A DNA stretch of 64,000 nucleotides. Origin: Cyanomargarita calcarea GSE-NOS-MK-12-04C (lineage in GTDB: Bacteria > Cyanobacteriota > Cyanobacteriia > Cyanobacteriales > Nostocaceae). This document shows, piece by piece, positions 27,170 through 35,938 of the stretch. Numbering within the stretch: position 1 is the stretch's first letter; every line of letters begins with the position of its first letter. The DNA lies in contig JAHHGZ010000020.1 of assembly GCA_019359595.1 (NCBI GenBank), forward strand, positions 83,009-147,008, written 5' to 3'. Under the pieces are notes generated by a model. That model ran no database searches. It was given only the letters and a program-made list of their open reading frames with translations, and had not been told where the DNA came from. A program made the translations under genes and the position numbers.

Positions 27170-28315
27170 CTATTGATTGCGAAATTTGTTAATACTGATT
27201 GTTAATAGTACAAAAGCAATAGTAAGCAATGCTATAATATGTACCCACAAAACATCCACACCAACTCCTTTGAGCAAAATACCTCGAACGATAGCAATGT
27301 AATGACGCAAGGGATTGAGTAGAGAGAGGACTTGAACAAATGGAGGCATGGCTTCGATAGGGGCAAGCACCCCAGAAGTCTGTAATATTGGCATATTGAC
27401 GAAAAATGACATCAGTACTACCTGTTGTTGCGAGCGTGAAAACATCGCCAACATAATACCCAAACTAATTCCTACAAGCAGATATATACTTGACATTCCA
27501 AAAAACAGTAGGAAATTTCCACGCAACGGCAAACCAAACACCAATTGTCCTAAAGCCAAAGCCAACACAACATCTCCCATAAGCAAAAATGCTAAGGGTA
27601 GAATTTTGGCAAGCAAAATTTCCCAGTTTGCAGCTGGTGTCATGAGTAATTGTTCGAGAGTTCCGCTATCCTTTTCCCTTACAACAGTAACTGATGAAAC
27701 TAGTGTACCAAGCAGGGTTAACACTAGACCCATGACTCCCGGTACAAAAAACCAGCTACTCGTCAGTCCTGGATTATAGAGAAATGCCACTTGGGTTGAT
27801 ACTTGAGGATTAAACTGTGTTGGCACTAAGTTTCGATTGTAATTCTGAATAATCTGGGTTATGTAGCCACTAACAATACCAGCTGTGTTCGCATCAACAC
27901 CATCAATGAATACTTGAATTTCAGCTTCTTTTTTAACTAGCTTTCTGGGGAATTCTGGTGGAATTATAACTCCTATATTTAGCTTACCTTCTTCTACTTG
28001 ACGGCTCAATTCCTTCTCAGTTTTTGGTTGAGATTCTATAATAAAAATGCCATTAGAGGTCATTGCCTCAGTTAATTGCCGGCTAGCAGCTACATTGGCA
28101 TAATCAATCACACCCAATTTCAAATTGTGTACATCTGGATTGAGTGCAAATCCGTAAAGTAATAATTGCATCGTAGGTGGCACAATTAGCAGAATAACTA
28201 ATTGCCTATCTCGCAAGATTTGATTGATTTCTTTGCGAAGTAATGCCCAAAATGAACTATTAAATAATTTCAAAAAAGAATTCATAAGACCTATAGCTAA
28301 TGTCCGGAAAAACAC
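27170..28315 (-). CDS. ABC-2 type exporter permease (YbhR-like)
   Basis: A 381-residue ABC-2 permease: one N-terminal helix (about 40-55), a large extracytoplasmic domain (about 60-195, LGVIDYANVAASRQLTEAM and EAEIQVFIDGVDANTAGI) and five C-terminal helices (about 195-375), with VREKDSGTLEQLLMTPAANWEILLAKILP between the first two. It is the last gene of a ybhGFSR-like set and starts six bases after the preceding permease stop. The GTG at 28315 is preceded by AGAGG inside the upstream gene's end; an ATG ten codons later (28285) is an alternative start. The exporter would work as a heterodimer with the 28322-29437 permease. The substrate is unknown; E. coli YbhFSR exports drugs and cations. Confidence 0.9.
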   Translation of the reverse strand: MFFRTLAIGLMNSFLKLFNSSFWALLRKEINQILRDRQLVILLIVPPTMQLLLYGFALNPDVHNLKLGVIDYANVAASRQLTEAMTSNGIFIIESQPKTEKELSRQVEEGKLNIGVIIPPEFPRKLVKKEAEIQVFIDGVDANTAGIVSGYITQIIQNYNRNLVPTQFNPQVSTQVAFLYNPGLTSSWFFVPGVMGLVLTLLGTLVSSVTVVREKDSGTLEQLLMTPAANWEILLAKILPLAFLLMGDVVLALALGQLVFGLPLRGNFLLFFGMSSIYLLVGISLGIMLAMFSRSQQQVVLMSFFVNMPILQTSGVLAPIEAMPPFVQVLSLLNPLRHYIAIVRGILLKGVGVDVLWVHIIALLTIAFVLLTISINKFRNQ

Positions 28316-28321
28316 GATTAA

Positions 28322-29437
28322 TTAGCCTCTTGAATCGGGCAATTGCATCCGATTTAAAACATTTCGCGATATAGTGAAAAACACCAATCCAAAAACAATT
28401 AGGATGAGTAAATCAAACCAAACTCCTGCCCATCCAGTGCCTCGTAGAAATGCATCACGAGTGATATTAATGAAATAACGGGCGGGAACGATGTTAGGCA
28501 CAATTGACACAGGAAAGGGAATGTTGTTGAGTGGATAAATAAAACCAGATAGTAATAGAGAAGTTACAAAACCGATAACAGAGACGCTTTGTACAGCAGC
28601 ATTCTGGTTACTACTTTGGACTCCAAACAGCAAACCAAACAAAATACTGTCTGTAAGAAACAAGAGAGTTCCAAGCAATAAGGTGGTGGGGTCGCCTACT
28701 AAGCTAACCTGGAAAAGAAGCGTTCCCAGTCCCATAACGACTAATGCTTGCATGATGGCTATTAGCAAGTAAGCCAGTCCTTTACCGAGTAATAATTCAG
28801 TTGCACTGATATTAGAAGCGTAAACTTGTAATATGGTGCCTTTCTCCTTCTCCCGCACCATTGCGATCGCCGCCAGTAAAGACGGATAAATCCACAAGAC
28901 CACAGCATAAACTCCCGGTACAATATACAAGGATTCTAAGCGACCGGGGTTAAACCATAAGCGAATCCGAGGTGTGACGCTATTGTTAAATGACTGGAGC
29001 CCTTGGTCTTGCATAAAAAAACTCGTCACTCTTTGAATGCTATTTTTGATCACACGGGCGTTGTTAACATCTGTCGCATCAACGAACACTTGCACTTTAG
29101 CATTTCTACCAGCTTGTATATCCCGACTAAATTCAGGAGGGATAATAACGGCTACCTTGGCAATACCACGGTCGATCGCATCCCGTACGGGGTCGTCTCC
29201 TGACCATTGTTTAGGCATAAACTGATTGGTAGCGTACAATCGCTCAATATAGCTACGGCTAAGGTATGTACGATTAAAATCTTGGACGATTAATGGAATA
29301 TTCTTACTTTCTAAACGAATCGCAAACCCAAAAATGAGCAATGTTAAGAATGGTAGTAAAAATGCCATTGCTAATGTTAAGCGATCGCGGCGAAACTGTA
29401 CAAGTTCTTTGGTAAACTGAGCCAAAATCTTTTTCAT
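28322..29437 (-). CDS. ABC-2 type exporter permease (YbhS-like)
   Basis: A 371-residue permease of the same architecture as its downstream neighbour. The first helix is at about 20-42 (LTLAMAFLLPFLTLLIFGFAI). An extracytoplasmic domain with KVQVFVDATDVNNARVIKNSI follows, then the AMVREKEKGTILQVYASNISATELLLGKGLAYLL coupling segment and five helices ending near residue 360. ATG 29437 precedes KKILAQFTKELVQFRRDR, a normal start for the family. It lies 63 bases after the ATPase gene and probably pairs with the other permease. Confidence 0.9.
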   Translation of the reverse strand: MKKILAQFTKELVQFRRDRLTLAMAFLLPFLTLLIFGFAIRLESKNIPLIVQDFNRTYLSRSYIERLYATNQFMPKQWSGDDPVRDAIDRGIAKVAVIIPPEFSRDIQAGRNAKVQVFVDATDVNNARVIKNSIQRVTSFFMQDQGLQSFNNSVTPRIRLWFNPGRLESLYIVPGVYAVVLWIYPSLLAAIAMVREKEKGTILQVYASNISATELLLGKGLAYLLIAIMQALVVMGLGTLLFQVSLVGDPTTLLLGTLLFLTDSILFGLLFGVQSSNQNAAVQSVSVIGFVTSLLLSGFIYPLNNIPFPVSIVPNIVPARYFINITRDAFLRGTGWAGVWFDLLILIVFGLVFFTISRNVLNRMQLPDSRG

Positions 29438-29500
29438 AAATATAATAGAAACAAAATATTTTGGTAATGCACAGCATAAGTCCGATAAATATAAAAAATT

Positions 29501-31462
29501 TTAGTTTTGAGTACGTTGAACTATACCGATGAAAGCGTCTTCTAGGGAGAAACGAATGGGACGAATGCGGTAAATAGTGAAATTGGTGGATTCTATCAGC
29601 TTACGCAGTTGAGGAAGTTCTTTCTCCCAGTCATCAAGGACAACGTGTAAGCTATCTGCAAAGATGGAGATTCGCCAAGGTTCAAGATGTTGTTTCAGAA
29701 GTTGAGCAGTAGCTTGGTTTTGGTTAACGATAACTTCTATGAGTTGTCCTGGTTGGCTGGTTTTAATTGAACTGGGAGAGCCGGAAACAACGGTTTCCCC
29801 TGCAACCATAAAACTCATACGGTTACACTGTTCAGCTTCTTCAAGGTAATGAGTTGTCACTAAAATAGCTGTACCGTTACGGGCAAAGTCATTAATCAGC
29901 TTCCAAAACTGACGACGGGCTAGTGGATCAACTCCTGATGTTGGCTCATCAAGGAATAGAATATCTGGTTCGTGCATGACCGAAGCACCAAAAGCAACTC
30001 GCTGCTTCCAACCACCCGGTAGCTTTCCAGTGAGCTTATTTTCTTGTCCCTCTAAGCCACAAGTAGAAATCACCCAATCAATTTTCTCCCGATGTAGTTT
30101 GTGGGGTACACCATAAACACCACAATAAAACTCCAGGTTTTGCAAAATCGTCAGGTCATCGTAAAGGGTAAATTTCTGGCTCATGTAGCCAATACGTCGC
30201 CGCAAGTCAGTACTACGGAGATTACTTGTTTCACCTCCTAGGGAAATAACACCGCCACTTGCTTTCAACAATCCACACAACATTTTGATGGTGGTGGTTT
30301 TCCCAGAGCCATTAGCACCAAGAAGTCCAAAGATTTCGCCGTAACGCACCTCTAGGTTAACGTCTTTAACAGCCTGAAAATTGCCAAAAAAGCGGTTGAG
30401 GTTTTTGGCGTAGATGGCAATTGGTGCGCCTTGTGTTATGCTCGTCTCGATCCATTGCTTGCTTGTTGCCTTAGAAGAGGGAAATGGCAAAAATTCCGCT
30501 GCTAAACCCTGTTGCCGTAAATGGGTGACAAAGACGTTTTCTAAAGTGGGAGAGGTCAACTCAATACTGTAGTCTAATAATTGTTTCTTTTGTAGCAATT
30601 TATCTACCTGTTTACGACCTAGAGCCACATCCTTGACAAGGACATCAAGGCGATCGCCAAATGTTTGCACATCGACAATATTTGCCTGTGCGGTGTGAGA
30701 TAAGACTTGCTCGGCTAATTGCAAGTTTGACGTGCAAACCTCTAAGCGATGTAAGGCTAGACTTGCGCGTAAGTTAGCGGGAGTGCCAATCTTTTGAATT
30801 TGCCCTTCATACATTAAAGCGACACTATGACACCGCTCTGCTTCATCCAAGTAGGGTGTAGCAACAACGATAGTCATACCTTCTGCTGATAATTGGGCTA
30901 GTACATCCCAAAACTCTCTTCGTGAAACCGGGTCAACACCTGTAGTCGGCTCATCCAGTAATAAAACTTGGGGCTGTGAAATTAAAACACAGCAAAGTGC
31001 CAGTTTTTGTTTCATACCACCAGAGAGTTGTCCAGCCTGACGAGAAGCAAACTCCTCTAGGTTCATTAAGTGTAGTAATTTATTACGGCGTTTCCAAAAC
31101 AAATCATCTGGAACTTGCCGCAAACCTGCTACATAACGCAAATTTTCATTCAGGCTGAGGTCTAAGTATAGAGAAAACTGCTGCGTCAGATATCCTGTCA
31201 TGGAACGAGCGTCTCGTGCAGGCCGACCAAATACCAGCACCTCTCCTCCTGTTGGTTCCATCACCCCACCCAGGATGTGAAAGGTTGTAGTCTTACCGGC
31301 ACCATCAGGACCAATCAGCCCAAACATTTCACCCGAATGTACTGTCAAATCAATTCCCCGGACTGCGGCTAAATGACCATAGTGCTTGTGCAAGCCTCGA
31401 ATGTAAATAGCTTCAGTTGAGAGACTCAGAGTTTGAGTGCCAGGTGTAACTTGGTAGTCCAT
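29501..31462 (-). CDS. Tandem ABC ATPase (YbhF-like)
   Basis: A 653-residue protein with two complete nucleotide-binding domains, the energising subunit of the exporter. NBD1: Walker A GPDGAGKTT, signature LSGGMKQKLALC, Walker B VLLLDEPTTGVD. NBD2: Walker A GANGSGKTT, signature LPGGWKQRVAFG (a variant of LSGGQ), Walker B ILFLDEPTSGVD. Both have DUF4162-like C-terminal extensions. The fused arrangement is typical of YbhF. ATG 31462 is five bases after the HlyD-type adaptor gene, so translation is probably coupled. Confidence 0.93.
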   Translation of the reverse strand: MDYQVTPGTQTLSLSTEAIYIRGLHKHYGHLAAVRGIDLTVHSGEMFGLIGPDGAGKTTTFHILGGVMEPTGGEVLVFGRPARDARSMTGYLTQQFSLYLDLSLNENLRYVAGLRQVPDDLFWKRRNKLLHLMNLEEFASRQAGQLSGGMKQKLALCCVLISQPQVLLLDEPTTGVDPVSRREFWDVLAQLSAEGMTIVVATPYLDEAERCHSVALMYEGQIQKIGTPANLRASLALHRLEVCTSNLQLAEQVLSHTAQANIVDVQTFGDRLDVLVKDVALGRKQVDKLLQKKQLLDYSIELTSPTLENVFVTHLRQQGLAAEFLPFPSSKATSKQWIETSITQGAPIAIYAKNLNRFFGNFQAVKDVNLEVRYGEIFGLLGANGSGKTTTIKMLCGLLKASGGVISLGGETSNLRSTDLRRRIGYMSQKFTLYDDLTILQNLEFYCGVYGVPHKLHREKIDWVISTCGLEGQENKLTGKLPGGWKQRVAFGASVMHEPDILFLDEPTSGVDPLARRQFWKLINDFARNGTAILVTTHYLEEAEQCNRMSFMVAGETVVSGSPSSIKTSQPGQLIEVIVNQNQATAQLLKQHLEPWRISIFADSLHVVLDDWEKELPQLRKLIESTNFTIYRIRPIRFSLEDAFIGIVQRTQN

Positions 31463-31467
31463 TGATA

Positions 31468-32841
31468 TTACTTTTCACCCTTCAAGAGGATTTCTGCATC
31501 TGCTGGCATCCCAATTTTGGCACAGGGTAAATCTACACCCGTGTAGGGTTTTTCGGGGTTAGAGCAGCTCTGTGGGTTTTTAACACGGATGCGAACACCA
31601 ACGACCTGCTTGACCCTATCCTTCTGAAAATAGATATTCTCTGGTGTAAACGAGGCTTGCGGATCGATAGCAATCACTTTGCCTTTAAGGGGTCTGTTAG
31701 GTGCAGAATCTAACAAAATATTAGCTACCTGTCCCAAGCGTACTTTGCCAATATCCCCTTCAGGAATAAAACCTCTTAAATAAATGGTGTAAGGATCAAT
31801 TACCGTCAGAATCTTTGTTTGACTATCCACTACTGCACCAGGTTCTACACTCCGGACAGTAACCACACCGTCTAGAGGACTGACAACATTCAGGTCTTTC
31901 TTCGAATCTTCAATTTGGGTGACAATTTGTTGCTTTGAGGCCTGAGCCGCTTTCACCTTTGCCTGAGCAGATTTCACTTTTGCCTGAGCAGATTTCATTT
32001 GAGCGTAGCTTTGATCGCGCTTTCTCATTAACGCTTCTAACTGGGCATTCCTAATACCAGGATTAAATCCGGTTGATTTCGCTTGGGTAAGTCCTGCTTG
32101 GGTAGCGCCTAATTGCTCAACAGTAGCATTTACTGCTGCTTGTCGTGCCTGTAAGGTGGCTATTGCAGTATCGAAGGCAGTTTGTGTTTGGTCAAATTGC
32201 TGTTCATTAATGGCTCCATCCTTGAGCAATTTACCATAGCGATCGCGATTTGTTTTAGCCAGCTTGAGTTCTGCTGTTGCTTGTTTTACTAAGGCCTGCG
32301 CTTGCACCAGTTGTGCTTTACCAGCCGCAACGTTAGATCGTGCTTGATTAATACGACCCAGCGCATCACCTCGGGACTGTTCCAAATTCAGTTGTGCTTC
32401 CAGAATTTGGCTGTTAACTTGTTCAATCTCTCCTTGAACTTGCTCTACTTCTGAATGAGCTTGTTGTTCATCAGATTCAGCAGAGGTAACCTGTGCTTGT
32501 GCAGAGTTTAGTTGTCCTTGCAGTAGTTGGTCATTGCTATTATCTAACTGAATCAACTTCTGCCCCTTCTTAACGGCTGCTCCTTCACGCACTGCGATCG
32601 ACTCAATCCTTGCTGAACGCTTTACCCCAATTTGGGTCTCATAACCTTCTATGCGTCCATTCATTTTGAGTACATCTGGTGTAGGTTGTGGCCGCCAGAT
32701 CCAAAATAAATAAGCAACACCTGCTAAAATCGACGCCGTTGCCAACATTATAGGAACCGTTTTGGTACGACGCTGCTCCTTTGTTGGCAATATGGGAGCA
32801 TTTACAACACCTTCTGTAGATTTTGGCAGAGTCTGAGCCAT
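31468..32841 (-). CDS. HlyD-type periplasmic adaptor (YbhG-like)
   Basis: A 457-residue membrane fusion protein. A single N-terminal helix (about 28-48, TVPIMLATASILAGVAYLFWIW) is followed by the first lipoyl half (GVKRSARIESIAVREGAAVKKGQKLIQLD). A long alpha-helical hairpin spans about 110-315, rich in Gln/Ala and including KDGAINEQQFDQTQTAFD. The second lipoyl half and beta-barrel follow (LDGVVTVRSVEPGAVVDSQTKILTV, RLGQVANILLDSAPNRPLKGKV). It should connect the ABC exporter to an outer-membrane channel encoded elsewhere. It is the first exporter gene of the operon; a structured repeat and a membrane protein gene lie upstream. Confidence 0.92.
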   Translation of the reverse strand: MAQTLPKSTEGVVNAPILPTKEQRRTKTVPIMLATASILAGVAYLFWIWRPQPTPDVLKMNGRIEGYETQIGVKRSARIESIAVREGAAVKKGQKLIQLDNSNDQLLQGQLNSAQAQVTSAESDEQQAHSEVEQVQGEIEQVNSQILEAQLNLEQSRGDALGRINQARSNVAAGKAQLVQAQALVKQATAELKLAKTNRDRYGKLLKDGAINEQQFDQTQTAFDTAIATLQARQAAVNATVEQLGATQAGLTQAKSTGFNPGIRNAQLEALMRKRDQSYAQMKSAQAKVKSAQAKVKAAQASKQQIVTQIEDSKKDLNVVSPLDGVVTVRSVEPGAVVDSQTKILTVIDPYTIYLRGFIPEGDIGKVRLGQVANILLDSAPNRPLKGKVIAIDPQASFTPENIYFQKDRVKQVVGVRIRVKNPQSCSNPEKPYTGVDLPCAKIGMPADAEILLKGEK

Positions 32842-32877
32842 CCTGTGTACCGTTGATTACTAAAATTGTTAAAAAGC

Positions 32878-32964
32878 CCCTCACCCTAGAAGGGTGGGGC
32901 TATACGAGCCAAGCCCACGCAGGTGGGCTAAAATCTCTTGAGCCGCACCCTTCTAGGGTGAGGG
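32878..32964. repeat. Nested inverted repeat (19-bp outer arms)
   Basis: The outer arms CCCTCACCCTAGAAGGGTG (32878-32896) and their exact complement (32946-32964) enclose an inner hairpin AGCCCAC/GTGGGCT (32912-32929). The inner motif is a common dispersed palindrome in cyanobacteria. It sits between the membrane protein gene and the adaptor gene and could attenuate read-through between them. Confidence 0.8.
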
Positions 32965-33054
32965 CGATAGGGAGTTAGGTTTCGGGGATTTTGATATTAA
33001 TAATAATAGTTTCCAAACATCCTCTAAGAATTTTGATTTATCTATTTAAATAAG

Positions 33055-33693
33055 TCAATACACATTGATCTGCGTTAACACTAAAGCAAAGATAAAAATC
33101 AAATCAACTGCCGAGCCTAGTAGAGGTCCAACAATTTTTGTCGGAAAAGCATTGCCAACAAACATAACAACTGTTCCCACAAACATCCAAGGCCATTGAA
33201 TTTCACGCCAAATGTAAAATCCTGCGACCCCGACAATCAAAGCTGTGAAAATTGTCAATATCGGCACGTAACTCTTTTTCGGTTTATATCGCAAAATACC
33301 AGCATAATTTGTTGGTGTTAATTCCAAGTGCTTAGAGTTCACCACCACCCCAAATGTTATCAAACCTAGTGCAATTCCCCAAGACCCTGAGGAAACCAGC
33401 GATTGAGTTGCCCATACCACACCAGCAGCACTGGCTAGTTTAACAGCCACGACCAGTAACAAGGGAATCAATATATCATGTAAGAAAAAGCGCAGGCGAT
33501 TAAGCAATTCCAGATGTATGCCTTCATTAATTAGACGACCTAATGAAATGATTAGATTGTCATAAATCATTCCAGCTATCACTAAAATCAATAGAAAAAT
33601 GTTGCCATTATTTGATTGTTGCAATAAGTCAATACTCCAAATCGCTAATCCAAAATTAGCCACTGTATAGAGTGGATATAGGAGGGACCCCAT
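33055..33693 (-). CDS. Hypothetical multi-pass membrane protein
   Basis: A 212-residue integral membrane protein that I do not recognise. Six to seven hydrophobic helices are seen (about 5-22, 32-48, 70-90, 105-125, 142-160, 165-182 and 190-210). Polar features are few: HLELLNRLRFFLHD between helices 2 and 3, and a basic loop KPKKSY. It starts at ATG 33693 with a purine-rich GGAGGG just upstream. It is on the same strand as the exporter operon, 214 bases before the adaptor gene with a hairpin in between, so a functional link is possible but unproven. Confidence 0.6.
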   Translation of the reverse strand: MGSLLYPLYTVANFGLAIWSIDLLQQSNNGNIFLLILVIAGMIYDNLIISLGRLINEGIHLELLNRLRFFLHDILIPLLLVVAVKLASAAGVVWATQSLVSSGSWGIALGLITFGVVVNSKHLELTPTNYAGILRYKPKKSYVPILTIFTALIVGVAGFYIWREIQWPWMFVGTVVMFVGNAFPTKIVGPLLGSAVDLIFIFALVLTQINVY

Positions 33694-33813
33694 GATTGAA
33701 CTCCTGATATTTGCATTGATCTGAATTTATTCAACCTGAAATCCATGAGTTTTTCATTTAAAAAGCTGAAAAACCCGATTTTTGAGATATTAGTGAGATA
33801 TGTGCAATATATA

Positions 33814-33918
33814 ATAGGACTTACGCAGAAATTACCAAAAACCTTGATTTATGGAACCGCAAAGACGCGAAGTACGCGAAGAAATAAGAGTTTAAGAGAG
33901 TTTTTGCGTAAGTCCTAT
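33814..33918. mobile_element. 105-bp MITE with 14-bp terminal inverted repeats
   Basis: ATAGGACTTACGCA at 33814-33827 is exactly repeated in inverse at 33905-33918. The flanks are AT-rich, so a TA or ATA target duplication is possible. The interior includes AATAAGAGTTTAAGAGAG, which recurs next to another end at about 63829-63848. It has no coding capacity. Confidence 0.8.
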
Positions 33919-33982
33919 ATAAGTTGACCGAAATCAATATACAAATTGATTAAGGCATTAGCAAAATCACAAACACAATGCT

Positions 33983-34021
33983 AAAAATGAAGGGCTAGAG
34001 TTCAGATTTAACTCTAGCCCT
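33983..34021 (-). terminator. Terminator of the peptide cluster
   Basis: Read on the minus strand, AGGGCTAGAGTT and AACTCTAGCCCT form a perfect 12-bp stem with a 7-base loop, followed by TCATTTTTAG. It lies about 40 bases after the last peptide gene (stop at 34060), and a Rho-independent terminator fits well. Confidence 0.8.
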
Positions 34022-34059
34022 AACAACTGTTTTAGGTAACGCCTAGAGCCTTAATTGGG

Positions 34060-34311
34060 CTAGAAGGGCGAAGTAAAACCAGTGGTTACTGTTCCAAAGT
34101 TTACGTTGAAAGAAGGAACTGTGCCGGAGAGAATGCTGAAACTTTGTGACTGTACAGATGTGCTTCCGCCACCAGCAGAAAAACCTAAGATGGTTCCTGA
34201 ACTTGAACCAGTAAATTGAGCACCAGCACCGCCATAGACTACTTCTAAATCTGTAGCCGATAGTTCATTAAGCAAGCCAGATTCCAATTCAGCAATTTTG
34301 ATGTTAGACAT
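34060..34311 (-). CDS. Double-glycine leader peptide 1 (Pro-Phe end)
   Basis: An 83-residue precursor. The leader MSNIKIAELESGLLNELSAT-DLEVVYGG ends in Gly-Gly at 27-28, with the acidic/hydrophobic pattern recognised by C39 peptidases. The 55-residue core has no Cys and almost no charge, is rich in Gly, Ser, Thr and Phe, and ends TSPF. It aligns without gaps to the core of the peptide at 35154-35402, with about 20 of 55 identities (for example QSF, GT, P-S, GT and the PF end). SD-like AGGATAA precedes the ATG. It is the last gene before the terminator. The exporter is encoded upstream at 37387-42066. Activity (bacteriocin, signal or structural peptide) cannot be read from sequence. Confidence 0.8.
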   Translation of the reverse strand: MSNIKIAELESGLLNELSATDLEVVYGGAGAQFTGSSSGTILGFSAGGGSTSVQSQSFSILSGTVPSFNVNFGTVTTGFTSPF

Positions 34312-34406
34312 AACTTATCCTGTTGATTTTTGTTTGTATTGTATTGACGTATCTTGTTTGGAATTTCCCAAAAAGGTCTCTGAAAATTTTACCCAGAGGT
34401 AGATTA

Positions 34407-34673
34407 TCAGAAAGGCGAAGATTGTGAAAAAGCCGAAGCAAAGACTTGGACAGAGAAAGTTGCTGTATCAGGCAACCCTCCGTTTAGAAAAAACTGTGAG
34501 TTAGTGCCGTTGAAAACCCGTCCACCCGCAGCAGCACCTGTGGTAGCGGAAGTTCCACCTACAACCAACTGGAATGATAGACCGTCGCCTCCATTAACTG
34601 CCTTTAGGTCGGCATCAGAGACTTTTTCCAGTAGAGCTATAGGCTGCAATTCATTTATCTTAATTTTAGCCAT
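34407..34673 (-). CDS. Double-glycine leader peptide 2 (Pro-Phe end)
   Basis: An 88-residue precursor with leader MAKIKINELQPIALLEKVSD-ADLKAVNGG (Gly-Gly at 28-29), clearly related to the leader of peptide 1 (KI..EL, L..V/LS..DL..V.GG). The 59-residue core is Cys-free and rich in Gly, Ala, Thr and Phe (GGTSATTGAAAGGRVFNG), and ends SQSSPF. GAGAGAAA lies before the ATG. The 95-base gap to peptide 1 and the shared strand suggest one transcript. No modification enzyme gene is adjacent, so the core is probably exported unmodified after leader removal. Confidence 0.78.
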   Translation of the reverse strand: MAKIKINELQPIALLEKVSDADLKAVNGGDGLSFQLVVGGTSATTGAAAGGRVFNGTNSQFFLNGGLPDTATFSVQVFASAFSQSSPF

Positions 34674-35078
34674 AATTTCTCTCTAATCAAAAGTGATTGA
34701 TTGAATTTGAACTGCGTTAGTTCAATGTTTTTATTATTAGATGTTTTCCTCAAAAAGGCAATATATTTTTTGTGTTTTTTTATAAACTCTTGCCGGATTT
34801 TAAAGATATATAAAACAGCAAAATACAACATTCTGGATGATATCAATACCACCCAAAATGCTGCTTTATTTATTATCTAATTTAAAAAAATAGGGAAGCT
34901 AGAAATAGCTTTAATGTCTATACTACTCGGTTAAGCAAATGCTAAACATCACAAACCTTGTAGAGACTTTATATGTGATATGGGGCTACTATTTGATTTT
35001 TGAAACACACCTAATATGGGCATAGCCCTACATACAGATGAATAGCACTTACTTAAGCAAAAATTGCTGTATAGATCC

Positions 35079-35099
35079 CCGACTTCTTGAAGAAGTCGG
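35079..35099. repeat. Palindrome CCGACTTCTT-GA-AGAAGTCGG
   Basis: A perfect 21-base stem-loop in the gap of about 480 bases between peptide genes 3 and 2. This sequence is a widespread dispersed palindrome in cyanobacteria; a diverged copy is at 59612-59636. The rest of the gap (34674-35153) has no recognisable gene, and the peptide 2 promoter may lie there. Confidence 0.8.
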
Positions 35100-35153
35100 A
35101 TATCTAAAGTGACATTCCACCCTACAGATACTTAACACCAACAGTGTTAGAGT

Positions 35154-35402
35154 CTAAAAAGGTCTTATGAATGCTTGAATTAAGGTTCCACCACCTACCG
35201 TAAGGCTAGGAAAAGTTCCTGCAATTGAAGCAAAACTTTGGTTACTAGTTTGTATGGTATTTCGTCCGGTATTGAAAACCAGTAATGTCCCAGTTGTAGA
35301 TAATATAATTGTACTACCATCACCTCCAACTATACTTTCAGCTGTTACATCATTCACAAGCTCTAAAGAAGGCTGTTGGTATTCCAAATCACGAATTTCC
35401 AC
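35154..35402 (-). CDS. Double-glycine leader peptide 3 (Pro-Phe end)
   Basis: An 82-residue precursor starting at GTG 35402, chosen because AAGGAG lies eight bases upstream. The leader (MEIRDLEYQQPSLELVNDVT-AESIVGG) ends in Gly-Gly at 26-27. The 55-residue Cys-free core ends FIRPF and aligns along its whole length with the core of peptide 1. The alternating pattern of small/polar and hydrophobic residues suggests a beta-rich product. It should be a substrate of the C39-containing exporter of this locus. Confidence 0.78.
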   Translation of the reverse strand: MEIRDLEYQQPSLELVNDVTAESIVGGDGSTIILSTTGTLLVFNTGRNTIQTSNQSFASIAGTFPSLTVGGGTLIQAFIRPF

Positions 35403-35628
35403 GATATTCTCCTTTTGTTGATCTCTGATTTAGGGTTGTTGTGTGGGTAAAAGTCCGTCTTCTCATTTCTTGCACCCTTCTCAACAAGACCTAAAAAAAT
35501 CGGTTTCTGAACGACAAATCAAGGGTTATGAGTTGTAAGTTTTTTAAGAAACCGGGTTTTTGGCATTGATGTAAGATATGAGCTTTTAGAGGGAATCTCA
35601 AGGCTATTTAAAGAACGTTCTATAAGCC

Positions 35629-35919
35629 TTAAGCTGTTTTTACAAATGTAGAAGCAAAGACATTAACGAATCCATTATCAGCAACAGCACCAACAGCAAT
35701 ACCAGCGGCAGCAAGACTAGCACTACCACCAGCAGTTGCCAAGATTTGGGGACCTGTCGGTGTATTCACAATCGAGAACCCAGCAGGAGCAATATTGACA
35801 GTTATACTAGCACCAAAACTTGTTGCTAGGCCAGTTGCAAGTGCTCCACCTTGTACTTGGCTACTGTTGGAAATTTCCGGATCGTAAAAGCTGAGATCGA
35901 GAATTTTGAGTCTTTCCAT
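35629..35919 (-). CDS. Double-glycine leader peptide 4 (Ala-rich core)
   Basis: A precursor of about 96 residues. I chose the second ATG (35919), which has AGGG at workable spacing; the first ATG (35925) directly abuts that purine run. The leader MERLKILDLSFYDPEISN-SSQVQGG ends in Gly-Gly and the 71-residue core starts ALATGLATSFGAS. The core is Ala/Gly/Val-rich, Cys-free and hydrophobic (GGSASLAAAGIAVGAVADNGF) and ends STFVKTA, unlike the Pro-Phe peptides. It may represent a second peptide class exported by the same machinery, as in two-peptide bacteriocins, though that pairing is speculative. Confidence 0.75.
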   Translation of the reverse strand: MERLKILDLSFYDPEISNSSQVQGGALATGLATSFGASITVNIAPAGFSIVNTPTGPQILATAGGSASLAAAGIAVGAVADNGFVNVFASTFVKTA

Positions 35920-35938
35920 AACCATCCCTATTGTTGAA

